64,000 nucleotides of DNA from Plantactinospora soyae (GCF_014874095.1 NZ_JADBEB010000001.1:8742001-8806000), one strand, 5' to 3'; positions 48,673-59,231 are shown, counted from the first letter of the stretch. Translations and numbers: made by a program. The notes: generated from the letters alone by a model not told the origin.

Positions 48673-49161
48673 GTGCAGCTTCGACACCGCAAGAGACTTC
48701 CGAAGCGACTGGCGGCGGCGCTGCTCCGGGAGGACGCCCGCGCCGTGACCGCGTTACTGCGGGCCGGAGCGGACCCGAACGCGGCGACCTCCGACGGCAC
48801 GACCCCGCTGTACACGGCCTCGGTGCAGGGCAGGGCCCCGATCGTGCGACTGCTGCTGGGCGCGGGCGCGGCACCGGACACCGAGAGTGGGCACGGCGCG
48901 GAGGGCACGCCGTTGACCGGCGCGGCGGCCTGGGGACACACCGACGTCGTACGCGAACTGCTCTGTCACGGCGCCGAACCGAACCTGCGGGAGGACCACG
49001 GCGCCGGCCTGTCCCCACTGGACTGGGCGCTGCGCGCCGGTCACCGGCAGACCGCCGACGTCCTGCTGGCGGCCGGCGGCACGACGACCACCGCGCACGG
49101 GGACGCGCCCGACACACCGGCCCCGGACGAGCCGACCCGGGCTCCGGACGAGCCGACCTGA
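48673..49161 (+). CDS. Ankyrin-repeat protein
   Basis: The protein has 162 residues from GTG 48673; TACCCT (48660-48665) 7 nt upstream indicates a leaderless start. After a basic N terminus (LRHRKRLPKRLAAAL) come about four ankyrin repeats (residues 13-140: DPNAATSDGTTPLYTASVQG, EGTPLTGAAAWGHTDVVREL, SPLDWALRAGH). The acidic Pro-rich tail has a repeated PDEPTRAPDEPT. It is cytosolic, with protein binding the only predictable role. The stop is followed by a (CCTGA) pentamer run. Confidence 0.82.
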   Translation: MQLRHRKRLPKRLAAALLREDARAVTALLRAGADPNAATSDGTTPLYTASVQGRAPIVRLLLGAGAAPDTESGHGAEGTPLTGAAAWGHTDVVRELLCHGAEPNLREDHGAGLSPLDWALRAGHRQTADVLLAAGGTTTTAHGDAPDTPAPDEPTRAPDEPT

Positions 49162-49243
49162 CCTGACCTGACCCGGATGCCGGGCCGGCCGGGCCACGCG
49201 ACCCCGTCAGGGCAGGTCGGCCGCGCGGCTTTCCGTCATCGGG

Positions 49244-49936
49244 TCACCGCAGCTCGCAGGCCCGACCGTTGACCGCGCAACTGGTCGGGGTCTCCCGGTA
49301 GCCGCGCCGCTCGAAGTGGAACCGCAGCGGGGCGGACGCGCCACCGGCCAGTGCGGTGCCCTTGAAGATGTACCGCCCGTCGGAGCGCTGCAACGTCGGC
49401 CGATCTGCCCCCTCGACCCAGTACGACCGCAGGTCGTCGATCTCGTCCGGGAACCGCAGCTCGACCGTCCACACCCCGGCCGTTCCGGAGACGTTGCGGA
49501 CCAGCACCTCACCGACGAACGAGTCGCGGTAGTCGGCCAGTACCCGGTACCGGCCGGTCAGTTCCGCCCTGGGCGCCGGTACCGCTGGCGGCGAGGCCGA
49601 GGTCGGCCGGGTCGCCGGTGCGGTCGTCCGGGCCGGCGTAAGCCGGGACGGTGACGTCGCCGCCCTCGACGGCCGGGCGTCGGGTCCCGGCGACCGGTCC
49701 CCGCCGAGCGGGGAAGCGCTCGGACTGACCGGACCGGCGGCGGAGACCAACGGCGACGTCGTCGTGCCCGGCACGAACGGCCAGACCGGCTCGGGGGCGC
49801 CCGAGGAGCGCCGGTCGGCGGAGAGGTATCCGGTGGTGAGCACGAAGAGCACCGTCATCACCAGGACACCGGCCAGGACGACGATCCACGGCGCCGACGC
49901 GAGCAACCGCGGTCGGGTGGGTTCGGGTGCGTTCAC
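49244..49936 (-). CDS. Membrane-anchored protein with CBM2-like domain
   Basis: This 230-residue protein has one membrane helix (about 15-38) and a long Ser/Pro/Thr/Ala linker (about 45-125). An outside domain (about 128-230) follows, whose strands (GRYRVLADYRDSFVGEVLVRN.SGTAGVWTVELRFP) resemble a cellulose-binding CBM2 or similar beta-sandwich. One Cys pair (SCAVNGRAC) lies at the end. GTG 49936 overlaps the YiiX-like stop (GTGA), so the two are co-translated. It could tether a function to the wall or bind a polysaccharide. Confidence 0.65.
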   Translation of the reverse strand: MNAPEPTRPRLLASAPWIVVLAGVLVMTVLFVLTTGYLSADRRSSGAPEPVWPFVPGTTTSPLVSAAGPVSPSASPLGGDRSPGPDARPSRAATSPSRLTPARTTAPATRPTSASPPAVPAPRAELTGRYRVLADYRDSFVGEVLVRNVSGTAGVWTVELRFPDEIDDLRSYWVEGADRPTLQRSDGRYIFKGTALAGGASAPLRFHFERRGYRETPTSCAVNGRACELR

Positions 49937-50580
49937 CGAGCCGGGATCCGGACCGCGATCTCGCTACCGAGCCGTGCCCCGGCGGCGAGTTCCAGGTCGT
50001 CGCCGCTCCAGAACCGTCCCGGGTCGTACCAGCTCGGGCGGCGTCCGGCCGGAAGCAGGCCCATCGCCTGGTAGGTCACCGCGACGACCTCGGCGCAGTA
50101 CGCCGTCTCCAGCGTGCTGTCGCTCGGTCGGCGACGACGGACGGCGGGTGCCCGCCCGCGCAACCATCGCCAGGCGAGTTGGCTGGTGGACGGAAAAGGC
50201 GTTCCGTCCAGGCGGGCGATGGTACGCAGCACCCCGTTCTCCATCTCCTGATCGGCCGGTGGTTCGAGTTGCCGCAGCCAGCCGCGCTGGCCGTACCGGT
50301 TTCCCCAGACCCGGACCGCGTCCCGCAGGTCGTGCAGTTGCACGCCCCGGTGGTGGTTGCCCGACCACATGTCCGGCAATGACCGGCCGAGCTCGGCGTG
50401 CCACATTAACGGCGGCAGGTCCTCGATGACCACAGACATTCCGACATGATTCACCGGACTGTTCGTGGTGAACTGGATCGCCCGATCCGGCACGCTGCGG
50501 CCCCGAAAGACCCAGACGTCGCCGGTGCGGGTCAGCTCGATCGCCTCGTCGAGGCTGAGTTCGCTGCTCTCCTCGCTCAT
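49933..50580 (-). CDS. YiiX-like (permuted NlpC/P60) peptidase-fold protein
   Basis: The protein has 215 residues. The circularly permuted papain fold of the YiiX/NlpC group is suggested by GDVWVFRG at the N terminus, then TTNSPVNHVGM (His45) and the late ETAYCAEVVAVTYQ (Cys162). The permuted order, His before Cys, matches YiiX proteins, which are predicted lipid- or peptide-hydrolases or acyltransferases. There is no signal peptide. It heads a two-gene operon with the CBM2-like membrane protein and is divergent from the small membrane gene at 50633. Confidence 0.68.
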   Translation of the reverse strand: MSEESSELSLDEAIELTRTGDVWVFRGRSVPDRAIQFTTNSPVNHVGMSVVIEDLPPLMWHAELGRSLPDMWSGNHHRGVQLHDLRDAVRVWGNRYGQRGWLRQLEPPADQEMENGVLRTIARLDGTPFPSTSQLAWRWLRGRAPAVRRRRPSDSTLETAYCAEVVAVTYQAMGLLPAGRRPSWYDPGRFWSGDDLELAAGARLGSEIAVRIPAR

Positions 50581-50632
50581 TTCCCCACCTAGGTCCGCCC
50601 GCTCATCCCGGGCCCCCGACTACCCTAGGCGG

Positions 50633-50845
50633 ATGCGCTGGTGGAAGGTAATCGGTGTGGCGAGCTTTGTCGGGGTCGCGGCCACCGGGGTGGTGCTGGC
50701 CCGGGCCGAGCGACGGCGGCGGGCGTACACCCCGGAACAGATCCGCGATCGGCTCCGGGAGCGGCACGCCGAAGCCGCCGACGGTGCAACTTCCACGAAG
50801 GGTCGGCAGATCGACGGCCCGAACAAATCCCATACCTCGCAGTAA
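50633..50845 (+). CDS. Small single-pass membrane protein
   Basis: This 70-residue protein reads MRWWKVIGVASFVGVAATGV (first helix, about 4-23), then a basic, helical tail RAERRRRAYTPEQIRDRLRERHAEA. TACCCT (50621-50626) 6 nt before ATG 50633 marks a leaderless promoter. Proteins of this shape are common conserved hypotheticals in actinomycetes. It ends 56 bp before the PfkB-TIR gene, but that gene has its own promoter. Confidence 0.72.
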   Translation: MRWWKVIGVASFVGVAATGVVLARAERRRRAYTPEQIRDRLRERHAEAADGATSTKGRQIDGPNKSHTSQ

Positions 50846-50866
50846 GTACTCTCACCCCAGCCGTGG

Positions 50867-50895
50867 TTGCGGGTGAGACAGCAAATCAACATTAT
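50867..50895 (+). promoter_or_regulatory. Leaderless promoter of the PfkB-TIR pair
   Basis: TTGCGG (50867-50872) and CATTAT (50890-50895) are 17 bp apart; the ATG follows 6 nt later at 50902 without a Shine-Dalgarno. The tract AAATCAACATTATCGATAG is markedly AT-rich for this genome. Confidence 0.6.
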
Positions 50896-50901
50896 CGATA
50901 G

Positions 50902-52515
50902 ATGGCGGTGCCGCAACCGGGGGCGGAGCGGACGAGCGTCGGCGGCGACGCTTCCGGCGTACCCGAAATCGTGGGTTTCGGCGCGCTGAACGTCGACTAC
51001 ATCGCGAGTGCGTCGCGGCTCTCCCAACGCAGGGCGGAGCGGATTACCGAATCCGTGGCGCGGTTCGAGTGGAATCGCGAGGGACCGGTCGACGAAGAGG
51101 TCATCAACGAGGCGATCCAGCATCTCGGGGTCGCTTCCCTCGGCTACTCGCTTGGTGGATCGGCCTGGCTCACGATCTTCGCCCTGGCCCAGATGGGAGT
51201 GAGTCTCCGGCTCGGCTACGTGGGCGTGGTCGGCCGGGTGGAGGCGCCCGGCCTCTCCTTCCTCAGCCAGATGGAGGAGTTGCGGATCGATCATCGCTGG
51301 GTCAGCGAACGGCCGGACCGGCTCAGCGGGCTGTGCCTGTCCTATATCGACGACACCGACCGGGTCATGCTCACCCACCCCGGCGCGAATTTCGAGATGT
51401 GCGGTTACATCCGGGACAACATCGACGAGTTGGCCGCCTACCTGGCCGGGGCCCGCTACGTCCATGTCACCTCGTTTCTGGACGATGCGACGCCGGTGCA
51501 GGTACTTGAGGTGCTGACCATGGCGAAACGACTGAATCCGAAACTCTGCCTCAGTTTCGACCCCGGATTCGACTGGGCGGAACATCCCAGCGCGGCGATC
51601 GAGGGAATTCTCCGCCTCACCGATCTGCTCTTCGTGAACTACCGCGAATTCAAGGCGCTCGGCCGGTACGTGTACGGCGAGCCGGACGATCTGATCGCCC
51701 GGAAGACACTGGACCGGTGCAGTCCGGGATGCACCGCCTTCGTGACGAAGCGCTACGACTTCATCGAGGTGTTCCGGGCCGTGTCCGCGGGAGTGCTCAC
51801 GTCGCGGTTCCAGTTGCACCGGCCGGTGCGGGAGACCGAGTTGGAGGACGCCACGGGCGCCGGCGACGTCTTCGCGGCGGGTGTGCTCTCCGCCCTGGCG
51901 TCCCGGCGCCTCCAGATCGAACTCGGCGCGTTCGTCGGACTCAGCCTGGCCCGGCACAAGATGTCGCACCGGACCTCGTCGGCCGACCAGCCGAGGCCGC
52001 CCGATCTCAGCAAGGGCTTCCTCCAGAAGACCGAGCGGCTGGGCGGTTCCGGTCCCGGGCCCCCCGGGGTGTTCATCGCGCACGACGAGCATCCGCAGTG
52101 GAGAGTCGTACGTCGCTTCATCGAGCAGAACTGCGGACTGCCGACGTACGAGTTGAAATCCTCGGACGTCGACGAGCACAACCTCGCGGATCTCATGCGC
52201 CGGACCCTGGCCCGGTGCAGCTTCGCGGTCTGTCTACTCAATGCGAAGGACACCGCTCCCGGTGGCCGGACGCCGGCCGATCAGAACATCGTTCACCAGG
52301 CCGGTATCTTCCAGGGTCACTACGGCTTCGGGCGAGTCGCGATACTGGCCGAAGAGGGCTGCGATACGTTCTCGAACATCGCGGGCCTGATCCGGATGGA
52401 CTTTCCTCCCGGCCGGATCACCAGCACGTTCCTCGAACTGGAACGGATGTTGCGGCGCGAAGGCCTGATTCGGCGATGGGGTGACAGACGTGACGGATTT
52501 TCCAATTCGCATTGA
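50902..52515 (+). CDS. PfkB-kinase / TIR-like fusion, copy A (degenerate motifs)
   Basis: The protein has 537 residues. Residues 15-345 form a ribokinase (PfkB) fold: GFGALNVDYIASA, a 45-residue insertion, GGSAWLTIFALAQMG (Leu90 where sugar kinases have Asn), GYVGVVGR, and DATGAGDVFAAG with catalytic Asp322. A linker (about 346-387) leads to a TIR-like domain (388-537) of the CAP12/PCTIR type: GVFIAHDEHPQW, SFAVCLLNAKD, then QNIVHQAGIFQGHYGFGRVAIL. Gln466 stands where the family has the catalytic Glu (NV..E.G.F). So this copy keeps the kinase base but has likely lost sugar-site and NADase residues. It overlaps copy B by 26-35 nt and is transcribed first. Role unknown; a regulatory or ligand-sensing subunit is inferred. 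Confidence 0.8.
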   Translation: MAVPQPGAERTSVGGDASGVPEIVGFGALNVDYIASASRLSQRRAERITESVARFEWNREGPVDEEVINEAIQHLGVASLGYSLGGSAWLTIFALAQMGVSLRLGYVGVVGRVEAPGLSFLSQMEELRIDHRWVSERPDRLSGLCLSYIDDTDRVMLTHPGANFEMCGYIRDNIDELAAYLAGARYVHVTSFLDDATPVQVLEVLTMAKRLNPKLCLSFDPGFDWAEHPSAAIEGILRLTDLLFVNYREFKALGRYVYGEPDDLIARKTLDRCSPGCTAFVTKRYDFIEVFRAVSAGVLTSRFQLHRPVRETELEDATGAGDVFAAGVLSALASRRLQIELGAFVGLSLARHKMSHRTSSADQPRPPDLSKGFLQKTERLGGSGPGPPGVFIAHDEHPQWRVVRRFIEQNCGLPTYELKSSDVDEHNLADLMRRTLARCSFAVCLLNAKDTAPGGRTPADQNIVHQAGIFQGHYGFGRVAILAEEGCDTFSNIAGLIRMDFPPGRITSTFLELERMLRREGLIRRWGDRRDGFSNSH

Positions 52516-54109
52516 CAACCGTGCCGACCTGGCGGGTTTCGCCCTTGATGTCGTCGGTGTCGGGGCGTTGAACCTCGACTATCTCGTCAGCGCCCCGCCG
52601 TCGACGCCCGACTCGTCCCCCCGGCCGCTGACCGACCGCCTCTCCCGACTTGTCGAACGGACCGGACCACCGGTGGAGCCGGGTACGGAACGGGCGGTGG
52701 ACGCCCAGACGATCCACGCCGCGATCGAGGCCGCCGGCTTCGCCCGGCCGGAGACCTCGCTCGGCGGTACGTCGTTCAGCCTCGGCGGATCGGCGTTCAA
52801 CGCGATCTTCGCGATCGCCCAGACCCAGGTCGGCCTCAGGCTCGGCTACGTCGGGGTGGCCGGACGGGTGCCGGTGATCGGCCTGTCCACCGTCGCCCAA
52901 CTCGAAGCCCTCGGGATCGACCACCGGTTCGTCTTCCAGGACAACGAGCACCTCTGCGGGATCTGCCTGTCACTGGCCGAGGACGGTGACCGGACCCTGC
53001 TCACCCATGCCGGCGCCAACGAATACCTGGCCGACCACCTGGACCGGGAGTTCGACCGGGTGGTGGGGTACCTGGCCGGGGCCCGGGTGGTGCACGTGAC
53101 CTCGTTTCTGGACGACCGGACACCAGGCCGGCTGCTCAGGGTGCTGCGGGCGGTCAAGGAGGTCGCCAGCGGCACCGCGATCTGCTTCGACCCGGGCCAC
53201 GTCTGGAGCGCGGCGGCCAGCGACGAGATCGAGGCGATGCTCGGACTGAGCGACTACCTGCTGGTCAACTACCGCGAATTCCGGGAACTCGGCCGGCACG
53301 TCCCGGGTGAGTCCGACGAGACCGTGGCGGCCCGGCTGGTGGCCCGGACCGCTGGCGGAACCGGTGTGGTGGTGGTCAAGCTGCCCACCGGCATCTGGTC
53401 CTACCACCAGGAGACCGGCAAACTGGTCAGCGACTTCTACGCCCAGGTGCAGGTCGCGCCGGCGGACATCAGGGACGCCACCGGAGCCGGCGACGTCTTC
53501 GCGGCGGGCCTGCTCGCCGTACTGACCAGCGACAGGTTGCAGGTCGAACTGGGTTCACTGCTCGGTATGCGGCTGGCCCGGCACAAGCTGCGGCACGTGG
53601 GCAGCGCGGGCCACGCCCAGTTCGCCGAGGTCACCCGCGATTTCATCCGCTCGCTGGCCAGCGAGCGGCGCCCGGGCGGGCTGCCCAACGGCGTTTTCAT
53701 CGCCCACGGCGCCCATCCGGAGTGGCTCGCTGTCCAGCGCTTCATCGAGGAGCGGTTCGAGCTTCCGGTGTACTCGTTCGAGAGCGGGTCGTGGGGCGGG
53801 CGCCAGGTGACCGAGGCCCTCGCCGACTACCTCGAACGGTGCGGGTTCGCGATCTGCGTACTCACCGCGGAGGACTTCACCGGCGACGGTCGGCGGTTGG
53901 CCCGGCAGAACGTGGTCCACGAGGTCGGACTCTTCCAGGGGCGGCACGGCTTCGACCGGGTGATGGTGCTGGCCGAGGAGGGCTGCGACTTCGTCCCTCA
54001 GGCCGCCGAGCCGTACACGATCTCGTTTCCCCGCAACGGCATCAGCCGTACCTTCTACCAACTCGACGAGATGATCCGGGCGCAGGGTTTCGGCGTCGTC
54101 GAGTCCTGA
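52490..54109 (+). CDS. PfkB-kinase / TIR-like fusion, copy B (intact motifs)
   Basis: The protein has 539 residues from GTG 52490 (GTG 52481 also possible), inside the end of copy A, so translation is coupled. The layout is the same: VGVGALNLDYLVSAP, insertion, GGSAFNAIFAIAQTQ with the sugar-site Asn104 present, GYVGVAGR, and DATGAGDVFAAG with Asp335. The TIR-like domain (about 400-535) reads NGVFIAHGAHPEWLAVQRF, GFAICVLTAEDF, then ARQNVVHEVGLFQGRHGF with Glu478 at the expected catalytic place. Domains of this type cleave NAD+ or bind nucleotides in CBASS-like immunity. A PfkB fusion suggests that a sugar or nucleoside is sensed or phosphorylated. Function is inferred, not known. Confidence 0.82.
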   Translation: MTDFPIRIDNRADLAGFALDVVGVGALNLDYLVSAPPSTPDSSPRPLTDRLSRLVERTGPPVEPGTERAVDAQTIHAAIEAAGFARPETSLGGTSFSLGGSAFNAIFAIAQTQVGLRLGYVGVAGRVPVIGLSTVAQLEALGIDHRFVFQDNEHLCGICLSLAEDGDRTLLTHAGANEYLADHLDREFDRVVGYLAGARVVHVTSFLDDRTPGRLLRVLRAVKEVASGTAICFDPGHVWSAAASDEIEAMLGLSDYLLVNYREFRELGRHVPGESDETVAARLVARTAGGTGVVVVKLPTGIWSYHQETGKLVSDFYAQVQVAPADIRDATGAGDVFAAGLLAVLTSDRLQVELGSLLGMRLARHKLRHVGSAGHAQFAEVTRDFIRSLASERRPGGLPNGVFIAHGAHPEWLAVQRFIEERFELPVYSFESGSWGGRQVTEALADYLERCGFAICVLTAEDFTGDGRRLARQNVVHEVGLFQGRHGFDRVMVLAEEGCDFVPQAAEPYTISFPRNGISRTFYQLDEMIRAQGFGVVES

Positions 54110-54139
54110 CGACGCCACCGTCCCGGATGCTGGACGGGC

Positions 54140-54203
54140 TTGCGTTTCTAGCAAGACGGACGTACGGTTTTGTTGAATCCGCACATTGGTAAGGGTTACC
54201 TGA
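54140..54203 (+). promoter_or_regulatory. acnA promoter with DtxR/IdeR-like box
   Basis: TTGCGT (54140-54145) and TACGGT (54163-54168) are 17 bp apart. Just downstream, ATTGGTAAGGGTTACCTGA (54185-54203) matches 15 of 19 positions of the IdeR/DtxR iron-box consensus TWAGGTWAGSCTWACCTWA, with arms GGTAA/TTACC. Iron control of the iron-sulphur enzyme encoded downstream would make sense. Confidence 0.5.
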
Positions 54204-54337
54204 GCCTGATGGCCAGGTATTGGGTAGGAAAGACTGCTCAGGACTACGCCCGGTCGCCCGCCGGTCGGGAGGCAGGCCGGACGAGCCGCCGGACCGGACA
54301 GCGCGGCCGGGACGAAGACAGCGTGAAGGAGTACGAC

Positions 54338-57154
<2,817 letters not shown>

Positions 57155-57157
<3 letters not shown>

Positions 57158-57190
57158 ACTGAGCTGAACTGAACTGAACTGAATTGAGCT
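57155..57190 (+). repeat. TGAAC pentamer run starting at the acnA stop
   Basis: Seven TGAAC/TGAGC/TGAAT units follow directly, the first supplying the stop codon. A similar CCTGA run follows the ankyrin gene at about 49157. Confidence 0.8.
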
Positions 57191-57250
57191 GGGCCGAACC
57201 GGGCCGGGCCGATCGCCTGATCGAGGCGGTCGACCCGGCCCGGAGGTGTT

Positions 57251-57298
57251 AGGAAGGGGCCCTTCTTCTACAGAAAACGATAAGAAGGGGCCCTTCCT
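57251..57298. terminator. 48-bp inverted-repeat element, copy 2
   Basis: The arms AGGAAGGGGCCCTTCTT (57251-57267) and AAGAAGGGGCCCTTCCT (57282-57298) are identical to copy 1 at 21488. The 14-nt loop differs at two positions. It lies between convergent acnA and the NDK-like gene, 6 nt from the latter's stop. Confidence 0.88.
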
Positions 57299-57303
57299 TG
57301 CAT

Positions 57304-58257
57304 CTAGGCGTTGGACGAGTCCGGGAGCAGGCTCGTCGTGCCGGGCAGGTACGGGTCGAGCAGGTGGGTGGCGAGCACGATCCGCTGCCAACGGCTGACC
57401 GGCACACCGCTGGACTCGGCCAGCCGTACGACCGCACGCCAGTCCCGCGAGCCCCGGCCCCGTACCCGGCCGATCAGTGCCGACAGCTCCCGGGCCGCCG
57501 CAGCCGATTCGCCGTACCGGCGGGAGTCGGCCGCCGCCGCCAGCTCCCGCAGGGTCTGGTCCAGTTCGAGGTCGACCTCGGGAGTGACCGCCTCCAACTG
57601 GTCGACCAGGGCGAACGCCTCCGATCGACCGTCCGACGCCGGACCCGGCCCGCGGTCCAGGCTCCGCCGGTAGACGGCCGCCCGGGTCTCGTGGTTGCAG
57701 AGCACGGCCAGTTCCCGCAGCAGGTCGGCCGGCTCGTCGGCGGCGTGGACCAGGTTGAGTTGATAGTTGAAGCTGCCGACGTCGTAGCGGAGCTGTCCGG
57801 GTCGGCACCGGACCGGGTCGGCCGGCCCCTTGGCCGTGCTGAGCACCAGCGACGCCGGCTCGGTGCGGTCGGGCAGGGCGAGGAGCAGCAGCAGGCACTC
57901 GCACGCCGTGACGTACAGGTCGGCGGCATCCCGCCGGTCCCGGCTGGCCGCGTTCAGGCCGTACTGCCACAGTGCCCGGATGCCGTGCCGGTCGATGGTC
58001 ACCGTCGCCGCCCAGACGATGGTGAACCCGTACGCCAGCACCCAGTGCAGCACCGCGCCGAGCCGGCGGGCGACCACCGCGTCCGGCTTCAGCAGCAGCA
58101 GCGCATGGTCGTGGCAGAACTGTTCGACCCGGCCGTCGCCGATCGCGGCAAGGTCCTCGAAGCCCTCCCGGAAGTAGGTGTCCGCCGCGTACAGGGACCG
58201 CTTACGGGGGAGCTTCGACAGGAACGCGGGTATCTCCGGGGCGCTGGGGGTGGCCAT
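57304..58257 (-). CDS. NDK-like domain protein
   Basis: The protein has 317 residues. Residues about 50-185 resemble nucleoside diphosphate kinase: LLLLKPDAVVARRLGAVLHW at the start, then KGPADPVRCRPGQLRYDVGS and NLVHAADEPADLLREL. His171 sits at the NDK phospho-His place (NxxHGSDS in true NDKs). The Ser-Asp part is altered to AADE. An extra C-terminal helical domain (186-317) is not found in NDK. It starts 6 nt after the eIF2B-like stop, so they are one operon. Nucleotide phosphotransfer is possible, but it may only bind nucleotides. Confidence 0.65.
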   Translation of the reverse strand: MATPSAPEIPAFLSKLPRKRSLYAADTYFREGFEDLAAIGDGRVEQFCHDHALLLLKPDAVVARRLGAVLHWVLAYGFTIVWAATVTIDRHGIRALWQYGLNAASRDRRDAADLYVTACECLLLLLALPDRTEPASLVLSTAKGPADPVRCRPGQLRYDVGSFNYQLNLVHAADEPADLLRELAVLCNHETRAAVYRRSLDRGPGPASDGRSEAFALVDQLEAVTPEVDLELDQTLRELAAAADSRRYGESAAAARELSALIGRVRGRGSRDWRAVVRLAESSGVPVSRWQRIVLATHLLDPYLPGTTSLLPDSSNA

Positions 58258-58263
58258 GGCGGA

Positions 58264-58908
58264 TCACTCACGCAGTTCCGCGGCTCGGCGGCCAACCTCT
58301 CCGGGGGTCAGGATCTCACCGTCGAGCACCACACCGACGAAACTGGCCAGCGGGATGTGCTCGAACACGGGCGCGCCGAGCCGGTCAAAGACCGGCGCCG
58401 GGACCAGTTTCAGCGCGGTGGTGACGACCAGGGTCGGCAGCCGCCGCGCCAGCTCCCGGGTGCCCCGGATGTTGAGCACCGTGGTCGGGCCGATCGCGTC
58501 GGCGCCGGCCAGCGCGATCAGGGGTTCGCCGGTACGGATCTCCGCCGGCAGTTGGGCCAGCACCTGGCCGACGATCGAGCTGCTCGGCGCGAAGGTGACC
58601 GGTTCACCCCGCTCGCCGACCCAGGTGACCGCCGCCTTCACGGTGTTCTCGACGGAGTGGTCCAGTTCGGCCCGGATCCGGCGCAGCGCCTCGGCCGGCT
58701 CGGCGGACCGTACTGCGTTGGCGATGTGCCACATCGGTGCGTAGCCGGGCAGCCGAGCCGTGAGGAACTCCGTCGCCTCGGTCGCCGCGGCGCGGTCGTC
58801 GACCAGCTCGAGCAGGCCCTGGATCACCATCCGGGCCACTCCGGTAGCCCCGGCCGTGGTGACCGTGACGGCCTCCCGCAGCGATGGCGGCAACATAGCT
58901 TGATCCAT
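58264..58908 (-). CDS. eIF2B/ISOCOT-fold protein
   Basis: The protein has 214 residues from ATG 58908 (GGAAAGAG about 10 nt upstream). The C-terminal half has the eIF2B/ribose-1,5-bisphosphate isomerase signature LAGADAIGPTTVLNIRGTRELA, with the conserved Asp, followed by PTLVVTTALKLVP and EHIPLASF. The catalytic Cys motif of MtnA/R15P isomerases is not visible and the protein is short, so it may bind a sugar phosphate or nucleotide rather than isomerise it. It heads an operon with the NDK-like gene. Confidence 0.65.
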   Translation of the reverse strand: MDQAMLPPSLREAVTVTTAGATGVARMVIQGLLELVDDRAAATEATEFLTARLPGYAPMWHIANAVRSAEPAEALRRIRAELDHSVENTVKAAVTWVGERGEPVTFAPSSSIVGQVLAQLPAEIRTGEPLIALAGADAIGPTTVLNIRGTRELARRLPTLVVTTALKLVPAPVFDRLGAPVFEHIPLASFVGVVLDGEILTPGEVGRRAAELRE

Positions 58909-59231
58909 GATGCTGGCTCTTTCCGTTCCGGGTCTGGTCCCCTGGGGACAGGGCTTCTCCCTGGTATCGAGAATGCCCGATCTACGGGCGCATCGGCACC
59001 AGGATTGGTAGTTCATATCAAATGGACAACCCGGCGGGAGTGAAATGACCAAATGGCAGCGGGCGTCAGTGCCCGAACACGCGGAGTGCCCCCGCGCGGA
59101 CGTCGCGCGGGGGCACTCGCTGGCGGCCGGCCGAGACCCACCTCCCGACCGCCCACCTCGGCTGCCCCGGGGCTGTCCGGTCGAACGATCGACCGGGTCA
59201 GCCAAGGGATCGGGTCAGCCGACGAATCCGT
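58909..59231. other. Non-coding region between pectate lyase end and eIF2B-like start
   Basis: It holds the hairpin at 59084-59118 and, around 58990-59045, an AT-richer stretch (TGGTAGTTCATATCAAATGG) that is probably the minus-strand promoter of the eIF2B-like operon. No gene was seen. Confidence 0.5.
59084..59118. terminator. 15-bp perfect hairpin terminator of the pectate lyase operon
   Basis: GAGTGCCCCCGCGCG (59084-59098) and CGCGCGGGGGCACTC (59104-59118) enclose a 5-nt loop, 115 nt past the stop at 59232. Confidence 0.8.

Noticed and set aside
54170-54337. N-terminal extension of aconitase
   Set aside because: The family N terminus and the ribosome site place the start at 54338; the extension would also cover the promoter-proximal iron-box-like site.
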